From JACCXG01 sp963785755 (GTDB taxonomy: Bacteria > Acidobacteriota > Vicinamibacteria > Vicinamibacterales > 2-12-FULL-66-21), in NCBI GenBank assembly GCA_963785755.1, contig CAWAXG010000040.1:124001-188000 (forward strand): 64,000 nt of DNA, written 5' to 3'. The notes under the pieces are model-generated. The model worked only from the letters and a program-made list of their open reading frames with translations, searched no databases and was not told where the DNA came from. Shown piece by piece: positions 31,616-39,050 of the stretch. The translations under genes and the position numbers were made by a program. The first letter of the stretch is position 1, and the number at the start of each line of letters is the position of its first letter.

Positions 31616-31858
31616 TCAGCGGATGTCGTTCTTCGTGAGACTCAGGCGGACGGATCCGGGGTGGTGCTCCTCATCGGAAGCGGACGGGACGGGCGGCGGG
31701 CCGGCAGGCCTCACGTTCGCCAGGATATCGCGCATTCGCCCGATTTCAGCCCGTAGCGCCGCGATACAGCTTTCCTGCGATTCGTGTGGAATCTGCGTGG
31801 CTACGCCGCAGAAGGGACATGAACCTCCAGCCGGAGATCCCTTGGGGGAGCCGTTCAT
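31616..31858 (-). CDS. Small protein with a CPFCG zinc knuckle
   Basis: An 80-residue protein beginning MNGSPKGSPAGGSCPFCGVA. The CPFC pair together with His and Cys in QIPHESQESCIAALRAEIGR could bind zinc, and the following segment (ALRAEIGRMRDILANV) is a predicted helix; the tail is Pro-rich. No known function. It lies 49 bp upstream of the ECF sigma gene on the same strand. A longer in-frame start at 31882 is less likely. Confidence 0.55.
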   Translation of the reverse strand: MNGSPKGSPAGGSCPFCGVATQIPHESQESCIAALRAEIGRMRDILANVRPAGPPPVPSASDEEHHPGSVRLSLTKNDIR

Positions 31859-31955
31859 TGTCAGTCGTGTCGCGTGGTGCACTTCGCAGGGACGACCTGA
31901 GCATATCAGCCGGGAAGACCCCCACCGTCAAGAAAAGAATGGCTCCAGACGCGGC

Positions 31956-32891
31956 CTACGACTGTGGCTCCAGCAAGTCCTGGATTCCTGTCGACAGAGG
32001 CGTGACGCGATAGCTGAGTTTCTCGACGCTGCGGGTGCTATCGAGGGGCCAATCCAGGTTGAGGATCCTGACCGTCCCCGTGGTCAGGAGCGGGGGGCGG
32101 GCCCGACGCACATGCTCCTCCATCCAGGCTGCGGCCCACGCGACGGCGCTCGGAATCCGGCGGGGCAGGGGGCGGCCGGTGATGTCCCGGAGGAGCTCGA
32201 ACAATCGGATCTGCGGCAGGTTCTCACCGCCGACGGCAAATTCCTCACCCGCCACATCGCGCTCGACGGCCGCGACATGCGCCTCCGCGACGTCGTCCAG
32301 GAATGAGAACGACCAGATGCGGTCGGCCCCGACGATGCCCGGGAGGCGCCCGGCGAGATGGTCACGGGTGAGCCGGCCGACGAGGTTGCCTTCGGTCGCG
32401 GCCCCCGCGCCGTAGATCACTCCCGGCACCAACGTCACGATCGGCACCCCACGCGACGCCGCTCGGCGCGCCACTTCGCGGGCCCGCACTTTCGAGCGCT
32501 GATAGTCATTGGCTTCGAGCGCGCGGGTCCGCCCGCTGGGAGGGCGTGCGAGAAACGACGAGGTGTAGACGAGCCTGGGGATGCCAGCCGTCGTGCAGAC
32601 GTCGATCACCGTCTCGAGCCCCCCGACGTTCACGCGGTCGAAGTCCGCCGGATCACGCTGCCAGATGCTCACGAGCGCGGCTGCGTGGCAGATTGCGTCG
32701 ACGCCACGCGCCGCGGCAAGCACGGCGGTCCGATCCCTCACGTCACCGGTGACCCGGGTGCCGGGCGCGGCGTCTGCTGGCATCGCGGCCGCGCTTCGCG
32801 CATAGATGACCGGATGATGGCCGTGGCGTGCCAGCGCCCGCGCGATCGCGCCGCCGAGGTAACCCGTTCCGCCGGTGACGAGCACCTTCAC
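31956..32891 (-). CDS. NAD(P)-dependent epimerase/dehydratase (extended SDR)
   Basis: A 311-residue extended short-chain dehydrogenase. The nucleotide motif is VLVTGGTGYLGGAIARALAR, with DAICHAAALVSIW, the active-site YQRSKVRAREVARRAA (YxxxK), TLVPGVIYGAGA and a C-terminal substrate region. It resembles hopanoid-associated sugar epimerase and dihydroflavonol-reductase-like proteins, but the substrate is not clear. The start is a GTG at 32891 with GGAGAGG upstream. The same frame stays open for another 2.2 kb upstream without coding content. It is divergent from the rhomboid gene, 51 bp apart. Confidence 0.87.
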   Translation of the reverse strand: MKVLVTGGTGYLGGAIARALARHGHHPVIYARSAAAMPADAAPGTRVTGDVRDRTAVLAAARGVDAICHAAALVSIWQRDPADFDRVNVGGLETVIDVCTTAGIPRLVYTSSFLARPPSGRTRALEANDYQRSKVRAREVARRAASRGVPIVTLVPGVIYGAGAATEGNLVGRLTRDHLAGRLPGIVGADRIWSFSFLDDVAEAHVAAVERDVAGEEFAVGGENLPQIRLFELLRDITGRPLPRRIPSAVAWAAAWMEEHVRRARPPLLTTGTVRILNLDWPLDSTRSVEKLSYRVTPLSTGIQDLLEPQS

Positions 32892-32942
32892 TGGTTCGTT
32901 GCGCCTCTCCTGAATTCTTTCAGGCCTGATAAGCTTTTCCAA

Positions 32943-33827
32943 ATGTTCAAGCGGCAGACGACCGGTTCCGTGGTGTGTCCGTCGTGCGGGACGCTCGTCG
33001 GCGTCAATGATGACAAGTGTTACAGCTGCGGCCGGCGCAACCCCGGGCTCTGGGGATTCGGGCGCGCGCTGCGCGATTTCGGCAACGATCTGGGATTCAT
33101 CCCGCTCGTAGTGTCCGGCTGCTCGGTCCTCTACGTGCTGACGCTGCTGCTCACGCTGCTGCTGCGGCAGCCCATCGAGATGCGGTCGATCTTCTCGTTG
33201 TTCGGGCCGAGCGCTGGCGCCCTGTTTGTATTCGGCGCAAGCGGAGCGGCCCCCGTCTTCGGGGACGGGCGCTGGTGGACCGTCCTCAGCGCGGGATGGC
33301 TGCACGGCGGCCTGCCGCATCTCTTCTTCAACATGATGATGGTGCGCCAGCTCGGCCCGCCGACCGCGGATATCTACGGTGCGGCCCGCATGATCATCAT
33401 CTACGTCGTTGGCGGCGTGGCCGGCTTCATCTGCAGCTCGATCGCCGGCGTGGTGATGCCGAACCTGCCGATCATCGGCGCCGGCACGTTCACGATCGGC
33501 GCGTCGGCACCCATCTTCGGGCTGCTCGGCGGGCTGATGTACTACAGCCGGCGGGGCGGCAGCAGCATCATCCGTTCGACGGTCATGGGGTACGTCCTGA
33601 GCGCCGTGATGCTTGGCATCCTCATGCCAGGCATCGACAACTACGCACACCTCGGGGGATACCTTGGCGGCTATGCCGCCGGGATCTGGCTCGATCCTTT
33701 GCAACGCGAAAAGATGGATCACTTCTTCATCGCTGGCGCCGCGATGCTCGCCTCCGCGCTGGCCATCCTGGCGTCGATCCTGACCTTGCTGTCGGAAGTG
33801 ATCTATGTGGTGCGCGGAGGGCAATGA
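32943..33827 (+). CDS. Rhomboid family intramembrane serine protease with N-terminal zinc ribbon
   Basis: A 294-residue membrane protein. A zinc ribbon (CPSCG at 12-16, CYSCG at 26-30) is followed by seven predicted spans. Rhomboid features are GWLHGGLPHLFFNMMMVRQL (H126, N130), the catalytic serine in FTIGASAPIFGLLGG (S188) and the catalytic His in YAHLGGYLGG (H236). The serine motif is GASA instead of the usual GxSG. The ribbon-rhomboid arrangement is known in other bacteria; the substrates are unknown. Confidence 0.9.
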   Translation: MFKRQTTGSVVCPSCGTLVGVNDDKCYSCGRRNPGLWGFGRALRDFGNDLGFIPLVVSGCSVLYVLTLLLTLLLRQPIEMRSIFSLFGPSAGALFVFGASGAAPVFGDGRWWTVLSAGWLHGGLPHLFFNMMMVRQLGPPTADIYGAARMIIIYVVGGVAGFICSSIAGVVMPNLPIIGAGTFTIGASAPIFGLLGGLMYYSRRGGSSIIRSTVMGYVLSAVMLGILMPGIDNYAHLGGYLGGYAAGIWLDPLQREKMDHFFIAGAAMLASALAILASILTLLSEVIYVVRGGQ

Positions 33828-33887
33828 TCGGCGGATTGCCGGCACGCCTGGGCCGATCGGCCGCGATGGCTTCAGTATAATTTTCAC

Positions 33888-34982
33888 GTGCGCAAGCCCG
33901 TAGTCCTCATCACAGGGGCCGGTGGCGAGATCGGACACGGGCTGATCGAGCGGCTCTCGCACCAGTCCCGCCGCGCCATCGTCACGCTGGATCTCGCGCG
34001 GCTCGACAACACGATCGCGCCGCTCGTGGATCGTGAGATCACCGGATCGATCCTCGACCGCCCGCTCCTCGAGCGCGTGCTCGCCGAGTATCAGGTGGAG
34101 CTCGTCTTCCACCTCGCCGCGCTGCTCTCGACCCGCTCCGAATTCACGCCGCTGGCGGCGCACCAGGTCAACGTCGAAGGCACGCTGAACCTGCTCGAAT
34201 TCGCGCAGCACGAAGCGGAATCGCACGGCAAGCCGGTCATTCTCATGTACCCGTCGTCCATTGCCGTCTACGGTCTGCCTGACGCAAAGACGAAGGCGAC
34301 GGCGGGCAAGGTCAAGGAAGACGAGTGGACGCACCCGACGACGATGTACGGGTGCAACAAGCTGTACTGCGAGCAGCTTGGTCACTATTACTCGCGACAC
34401 TACAAACAGCTCGCCGCGGAGTCGGCCAGCGGCCGCGTCGATTTCCGCTGCGTCCGGTTCCCCGGCCTGATCTCGGCGGTTACGATGCCGTCGGGAGGGA
34501 CATCCGATTACGCCCCCGAGATGATTCACGCGGCGGCGAAGGGAGAGGGCCACGAAGCGTTCGTCCGTCCGGACACGCGCATCCCGTTCATGACGATGCC
34601 CGATGGCGTCGAGGCGCTGCTTCAACTCGCCGCGGCGCCTCGCGAAGCGCTGACCCGCACCGCTTACAACGTGTCGGCCTTCAACCCCTCGGCCGAGGAG
34701 ATCCGGCAGGTCGTCATGCGGGCGTTCCCCGGCGCGAACATCACCTGGGACGTCGATGCGAAGCGCCAGGGGATCCTCGATACCTGGCCTGCGGAGGTGG
34801 ACGACCAGGCTGCCAGGCGCGATTGGGGGTTCGCGCCGCGCTACGACTTCGCGCACGCGTTCGCGGACTATCTCATTCCGAGGATTCGGCGGAGAGTAAG
34901 TACTGCTTCGTGCCACGTGCTGGGTGCTGAAGTGGGTGGTGCGATTGGTCCGGTTATGATCGGTCACCTGTGCCGCGACTGA
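33888..34982 (+). CDS. NAD-dependent epimerase, L-threonine 3-dehydrogenase-like SDR
   Basis: A 364-residue extended SDR starting with GTG. The motifs are VLITGAGGEIGHGLIERL, LVFHLAALLSTRSE, LMYPSSIAVYG, TTMYGCNKLYCEQLG (YxxxK) and RFPGLISAVTMPSGGTSDYA. The last two blocks are those of SDR-type L-threonine dehydrogenases, which oxidise threonine to 2-amino-3-ketobutyrate. The expected end is near PRIRRR (about residue 335); the final 29 residues (VSTASCHVLGAEVGGAIGPV onward) are unlike the family and overlap the ferredoxin, so a one-base loss near 34890 may have removed the real stop. Confidence 0.85.
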   Translation: MRKPVVLITGAGGEIGHGLIERLSHQSRRAIVTLDLARLDNTIAPLVDREITGSILDRPLLERVLAEYQVELVFHLAALLSTRSEFTPLAAHQVNVEGTLNLLEFAQHEAESHGKPVILMYPSSIAVYGLPDAKTKATAGKVKEDEWTHPTTMYGCNKLYCEQLGHYYSRHYKQLAAESASGRVDFRCVRFPGLISAVTMPSGGTSDYAPEMIHAAAKGEGHEAFVRPDTRIPFMTMPDGVEALLQLAAAPREALTRTAYNVSAFNPSAEEIRQVVMRAFPGANITWDVDAKRQGILDTWPAEVDDQAARRDWGFAPRYDFAHAFADYLIPRIRRRVSTASCHVLGAEVGGAIGPVMIGHLCRD

Positions 34983-35415
34983 CAGTAGAAGGGTTTGGCA
35001 CGGTCGACGTTGTCGAGGGTAAAGCGACTCGTGCTGGCAATTGAACAAGATGCTGGTGTGGATATCCTGCATGCCTGCGGGGGGAACGCCGGATCGGGGC
35101 AACCTGCCGTGTGGAATTCATCGAGGGTGAACCGGAGAGAATGACCGTCGCCGAGCGAAGCTGCTCGCGGCGAAAGGCGTGACCCGGGTCAGGCTGTCCT
35201 GGCCAGAGCCTCTGCGCACGACATGACGGTCCGCGCGGGATCACCCTGGCTGAATTCGGCAGCGGCCGCCCCGTACACCTGGCGTTGCCCCCCCCGGCGT
35301 GCAGGATATCACGCCCGCACCAGAATGGAATGACGCGCATCCATCGGCACCTAGCCGGCCAAAGCCCTCAACTGTCAATCGCGGCATAGGCTACAGAGCA
35401 TACCCGAAGCAATGA
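34970..35415 (+). pseudogene. 2Fe-2S ferredoxin, broken by at least seven indels
   Basis: Reading across frames from GTG 34970 recovers a plant-type 2Fe-2S ferredoxin in order: LTVEGFGTVDVVEGK, RLVLAIEQDAGVDILHACGG, CRVEFIEGEPERMTVAE, KLLAAKGVTRVRLS, QSLC, HDMTVR, ITLAEFGSGRP and GVQDITPAPEW. Each piece lies in a different frame from the last, with shifts near 35024, 35091-35101, 35156, 35202, 35219, 35238 and in the run of eight C at 35288-35295. The Cys ligand segment after HACGGNA is scrambled. Either this is a decaying gene or the sequence here is poor. Confidence 0.82.
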
Positions 35416-35428
35416 TAGCTACAGGAGA

Positions 35429-35535
35429 GCACGTAGCACGTGCGCGTCGCACGAGCACGAGCACGTGAGCACGTTCGCACGTAGCACGTCGGCACTGAGA
35501 GCACGTTCGCACACAGCGCGTGGCACGCAGCACGT
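35429..35535. repeat. GCACGT-rich low-complexity tract
   Basis: Eight copies of GCACGT (starting at 35429, 35436, 35461, 35469, 35477, 35484, 35501 and 35530), mixed with GCACGA and GCACGC variants, at a spacing of about 7-8 bases in the first part. It fills the space between the broken ferredoxin and the end of the SulP gene. Confidence 0.75.
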
Positions 35536-35545
35536 GGGCCGTCGC

Positions 35546-37207
35546 TCAAGCGGCGCGCGACGGCCCAATCTCCGCCGCCCGCGCGAGCGCGGTTTCGACG
35601 TTCGGGCAGATGTTCTGCTCGCCGACGTGCTGGTAGAACTCGGCCGCCTCCATCATCGCCGCCGGCTGTTCCCGCGCGCCGCACAGGAGCAGCGTCCTGC
35701 CGGACTTTCTGAGCTCCTCCGCGACGTCTTCCAGCGCGCGGATGCCGGTCGAATCGATCGCGGTCATGTTCCGCAGCCTCACGATCACAATCGGCGGCAG
35801 CTCGTCGATCTGCTCGGTGATATTCGTGATCTTGTCGGTCATGCCGAAGAGAAACGGACCATGGATGCGGAAGATTGCGACGTTCGGCGGAATCGGTTTG
35901 TCCTGCAGAATGTGCGGCCGCCCGGATTCCACGTATTCGGGTGTGACCCGAGACACGGTCGTGGTCATCGAGACGCGGTGGATGTAGAGCAGTGCCGCCA
36001 GGATCATCCCCACCTCCACGGCCAGCGTGAGATCCGCGAACACCGTCAGCGCGAACGTGGTGAGCCACACGCTGATGTCCGTCTTGGTCAGCTTCAGCAG
36101 CTTCGGGATCTCGTGCCATTCCCCCATGTTGTAGGCCACGACCAGCAGGATGGCGGCCAGCACCGGCATGGGGATGAATTTGGCCAGGGGGGCGGCGACG
36201 ACCAGCACGGCCAGCAGGGTGAAGGCGTGGACGATGCCGGCCACCGGCGTGCGTGCGCCAGAGCGGATGTTCGTCGCGGTCCGCGCGATCGCACCGGTTG
36301 CGGGCAGGCCCCCGAAGATCGGCGAGGCGATGTTCGCAACGCCCTGCGCGACGAGCTCGACGTTGGGGTTGTGACGATCGCCGCTCATCCGGTCCGCGAC
36401 GACCGCGGACATGAGCGATTCGATCGCCCCGAGCAGCGCCACCGTGAGCGCGGGCCGCACCAGCGTCGGGATGAGCCCCGCATCGAAGCGTGGCAGAGAC
36501 GCATCCGGCAGCCCTGATGGAATCCCGCCGAACCGCGACCCAATCGTCGCGACATCCAGGCCGGTCACGACCACGGCCGCGGTGCCGCCGATGAGGGCGA
36601 CAATCGTGCCGGGGACGTTGGGCACGAGCCGGCGCATGAGAAGGATGACCGCCAGGGCGGCCCCCGACAGCAGCGCGGCGGACCACGACACGGTCTGGAT
36701 GTTGCGGGCCTGTACCGCGACCCGCGCGCCGAACTCTGCCGGGAGTTCGGCGATGGCGAGCCCGAGCAGGTCCTTGATCTGCGTGCTCGCGATCAGCACC
36801 GCGATGCCGTTCGTGAAGCCGACCACCACCGGCCGTGGCAGATACTTCACCGCCGTGCCCATGCCCGTGGCGCCGAGAATCACGAGCATCACCCCGGCCA
36901 TCATCGTGCACATGAAGAGGCCGCTCACGCCGTGCTCGGCGACGATGCCGGCCACCACGACAACGAATGCGCCCGTCGGTCCGCCAATCTGACACCGCGA
37001 GCCGCCGAGCGCCGAGATCAGGAACCCGGTGACGATGGCGCAGTAGACGCCGGCTTGAGGAGAGAGACCGGAGGCGATGGCGAACGCCATCGCGAGCGGG
37101 AGGGCGACGAGACCCACGGTGATGCCCGCCACTGCGTCGTGGGCAAATGTGGCGCGTGAATAACCGCGGAGGCTCCGGACGAGCGCCGGGAGCCTGTTGA
37201 CATCCAT
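35546..37207 (-). CDS. SulP family anion transporter with STAS domain
   Basis: A 553-residue inner-membrane transporter of the SulP/SLC26 type (sulfate, bicarbonate or other anions). The membrane part has the family signatures AGITVGLVALPLAMAFAIAS, GGSRCQIGGPTGAFVVVVAG and GGLPATGAIARTATNIRSGA. The C-terminal STAS domain (about 430-545) contains IVIVRLRNMTAIDSTGIRAL. ATG 37207 (MDVNRLPALVRSLRGYSRAT) is supported by an upstream ribosome site; a longer start at 37303 is not. Substrate is unassigned. Confidence 0.93.
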   Translation of the reverse strand: MDVNRLPALVRSLRGYSRATFAHDAVAGITVGLVALPLAMAFAIASGLSPQAGVYCAIVTGFLISALGGSRCQIGGPTGAFVVVVAGIVAEHGVSGLFMCTMMAGVMLVILGATGMGTAVKYLPRPVVVGFTNGIAVLIASTQIKDLLGLAIAELPAEFGARVAVQARNIQTVSWSAALLSGAALAVILLMRRLVPNVPGTIVALIGGTAAVVVTGLDVATIGSRFGGIPSGLPDASLPRFDAGLIPTLVRPALTVALLGAIESLMSAVVADRMSGDRHNPNVELVAQGVANIASPIFGGLPATGAIARTATNIRSGARTPVAGIVHAFTLLAVLVVAAPLAKFIPMPVLAAILLVVAYNMGEWHEIPKLLKLTKTDISVWLTTFALTVFADLTLAVEVGMILAALLYIHRVSMTTTVSRVTPEYVESGRPHILQDKPIPPNVAIFRIHGPFLFGMTDKITNITEQIDELPPIVIVRLRNMTAIDSTGIRALEDVAEELRKSGRTLLLCGAREQPAAMMEAAEFYQHVGEQNICPNVETALARAAEIGPSRAA

Positions 37208-37325
37208 GACCTGAAGTGACCCTTCGGGGAACACAGCAATTTTAGCAGGAATTCGCCGATTTCGCGCGGTGTCGCCCCTGCACCGTCTCGACGCACCGAG
37301 CAACTACAATTGGGAGGGAGGTTCC

Positions 37326-37760
37326 ATGGTCGCCCCAACGATGAGAGAAGTGCTGCTCCACGGCAGTCCGAACGAAGCGTTCGATCGGTCCGTGGTGTTT
37401 GCGCGGCAGCTGGCGGAGTCATTCGGTGCGCGGCTGCACATCATCTATGCGGTCGAAGATCCGCTCGCCGCCGGCTGGACCGCAGAGGTGAGCCCCGAGC
37501 GCCTGCCGGAGCTGCACCAGGCGATGGAAGACGAAGCCCGCGAGCGGCTGGCCAGGTCGATTTCGCTCGAAGACCAGGAACGCCTCGGCGTCCAGCTCGT
37601 CATCCGGACCGGGTGGGAAGCGCGTGAAGTGGTCCTCTACACCAGCGAGCATCCCATCGATCTCGCGATCGTGCACGCGCCGGCCGGTGATGCGGGCCAC
37701 TCGGAGATGGCGCATGAACTCATCGAGCATGGCCGGTGCGCGGTTCTCGTTCTGCGGTGA
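37326..37760 (+). CDS. Universal stress protein (UspA-like)
   Basis: A 144-residue single-domain UspA-like protein. The Rossmann-like core begins REVLLHGSPNEAFDRSVVFA and continues HIIYAVEDPLAAGW. The usual G2xG9xGSS ATP motif is not evident at the C-terminus (HAPAGDAGHSEMAHELIEHG), so ATP binding is doubtful. A GGGAGGGAGG ribosome site precedes the ATG at 37326. It overlaps the start of aat and is divergent from sulP. Confidence 0.82.
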   Translation: MVAPTMREVLLHGSPNEAFDRSVVFARQLAESFGARLHIIYAVEDPLAAGWTAEVSPERLPELHQAMEDEARERLARSISLEDQERLGVQLVIRTGWEAREVVLYTSEHPIDLAIVHAPAGDAGHSEMAHELIEHGRCAVLVLR

Positions 37761-38344
37761 TTCCGAGCGATTTGCTGCTCGCCGCCTACTCGAGCGGATG
37801 GTTCCCGATGGCGGGTGACGGCGGCGAGCTGTCCTGGTATTCGCCGGATCCGCGCGGAATCATTCCGCTCGACCGGTTCCATGCCTCCTCGCGGCTGCTC
37901 CGTGTCGTTCGCCGCGGCACCTATCGCATCGCGGTCGATACGGTCTTCGAGGCGGTCATTCGCGCCTGCGCCGAGTCGGATCGTGGTCCGGAGGACGCCG
38001 GCACCTGGATCAGCGAGGAGATCATCCAGAGCTATTGCGCGCTGCATCGGCTCGGCCATGCGCACTCGGTCGAGGCGTGGGCCGACGATCGGCTCGTGGG
38101 CGGGCTCTACGGCGTCGCGCTCGGCGGGGTCTTCTTCGGCGAGTCGATGTTCCATCGCGCGACCGACGCGTCGAAAGTCGCGCTGGTGGCGCTGATCGAG
38201 CGCCTCCGGACGCGCGGCTTCGGCCTGCTGGACACTCAGTGGGTCACTGAGCATCTCCGGCAGTTCGGCGCGATCGAGATCCCCAGGGCGGAGTACTTGC
38301 GCCTGCTCGAGACGAACCTCCAGCGCGACGCCAGCTTCGCCTGA
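37757..38344 (+). CDS. aat: Leucyl/phenylalanyl-tRNA-protein transferase
   Basis: N-end-rule enzyme that adds Leu or Phe from aminoacyl-tRNA to proteins with N-terminal Arg or Lys, marking them for ClpS/ClpAP. The 195-residue product has LLLAAYSSGWFPMAGDGGEL, WYSPDPRGIIPLDRFHASSR, HSVEAWADDRLVGGLYGVAL, GGVFFGESMFHRATDASKVA and LLDTQWVTEHLRQFGAIEIP. The start is a GTG overlapping the stop of the universal stress gene. The ClpS gene is not nearby. Confidence 0.95.
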   Translation: MIPSDLLLAAYSSGWFPMAGDGGELSWYSPDPRGIIPLDRFHASSRLLRVVRRGTYRIAVDTVFEAVIRACAESDRGPEDAGTWISEEIIQSYCALHRLGHAHSVEAWADDRLVGGLYGVALGGVFFGESMFHRATDASKVALVALIERLRTRGFGLLDTQWVTEHLRQFGAIEIPRAEYLRLLETNLQRDASFA

Positions 38345-38380
38345 ACTGGCGGGACGTGCTCAGGCGATGCTCGCGCTCGA

Positions 38381-38770
38381 TCAGTGAACGGTGTAGGGCT
38401 CGCTCAAGGTGAAGGGGGCAATCCTGGCGTCGAAGCTCTCGCCGTTCGTCGAGATCATCTGGTAGGTCCCCTCCATGACGCCGAATGGAGTCTGGAGAGG
38501 ACAGCCGGATGTGTACTCGAACGATTCGCCGGGCTGCAGCGTCGGCTGCTTGCCCACGACGCCGGGGCCGCGGACTTCTTCGATGTGACCGGTGCCGTCG
38601 GTGATGATCCAGTGACGGGTCACGAGCTGCACGGTGTCGCTGCGCTCGTTGGAAATCGTGACCGTATAGAGAAAGAACCACTGGTTCTGAAAGGGTTTCG
38701 ACTGGGTTGGCGCGTACTCGGACTCGACGCGCACGCGGACACCCTGGGTGACCGCTTCCGATGAGAACAT
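38381..38770 (-). CDS. apaG: ApaG family protein
   Basis: A 129-residue ApaG/CorD protein with an Ig-like beta fold; the function is not established. It shows VRVRVESEYAPTQSKPFQNQ, WFFLYTVTISNERSDTVQLV, RHWIITDGTGHIEEVRGPGV, VGKQPTLQPGESFEYTSGCP and LQTPFGVMEGTYQMI, essentially the entire family pattern. It is convergent with aat and divergent from the small Cys protein, with 6 bp between. Confidence 0.96.
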   Translation of the reverse strand: MFSSEAVTQGVRVRVESEYAPTQSKPFQNQWFFLYTVTISNERSDTVQLVTRHWIITDGTGHIEEVRGPGVVGKQPTLQPGESFEYTSGCPLQTPFGVMEGTYQMISTNGESFDARIAPFTLSEPYTVH

Positions 38771-38776
38771 ACGAGC

Positions 38777-38995
38777 ATGATGAACGATGGCCGTCCGGGA
38801 CGGCAAGCTCCGGCGGGCCAGGCGGGACTGTGCGAGCGCTGCGCGCACGTGCGGATCGTGGAGAGCGCGCGCGGGTCGCGCTTCTACCTCTGCCGGCTGT
38901 CGTTCAGCGACACGCGCTTTCCACGCTACCCGCCGCTTCCGGTCGTCGCGTGTGCCGGGTTTTCCCCTGACGAGAAAAAGAACGCGGCTGGTTGA
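38777..38995 (+). CDS. Small CxxC protein, conserved hypothetical
   Basis: A 72-residue protein with Cys pairs in GLCERCAHVRIVESARGSRF and YLCRLSF, plus VVACAGF; four Cys could hold one zinc. The order 'CxxCxH...S.RGS.FY.CRLS...FP.YPPLPV..C' is a pattern I recognise from conserved acidobacterial hypotheticals next to other genes. Start is ATG 38777 or 38780. The reading frame overlaps nothing on the same strand. Confidence 0.65.
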   Translation: MMNDGRPGRQAPAGQAGLCERCAHVRIVESARGSRFYLCRLSFSDTRFPRYPPLPVVACAGFSPDEKKNAAG

Positions 38996-39050
38996 GATCG
39001 ATCCCGCTTGCCCGAAGCGCACCGCCGAACCTGTTAGGATCGTCAGACGG

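Noticed and set aside
32892..35102. Long upstream extension of the minus-strand SDR frame (1048 codons in total)
   Set aside because: It runs antisense through the rhomboid and TDH-like genes and shows no family features; the SDR starts at GTG 32891.
35429..35535. CRISPR array
   Set aside because: The repeated unit is only six bases at irregular spacing, without 20-40 bp repeats or unique spacers.
35391..36995. 534-codon minus-strand frame within sulP
   Set aside because: Shadow of the SulP gene, which has clear family motifs in its own frame.
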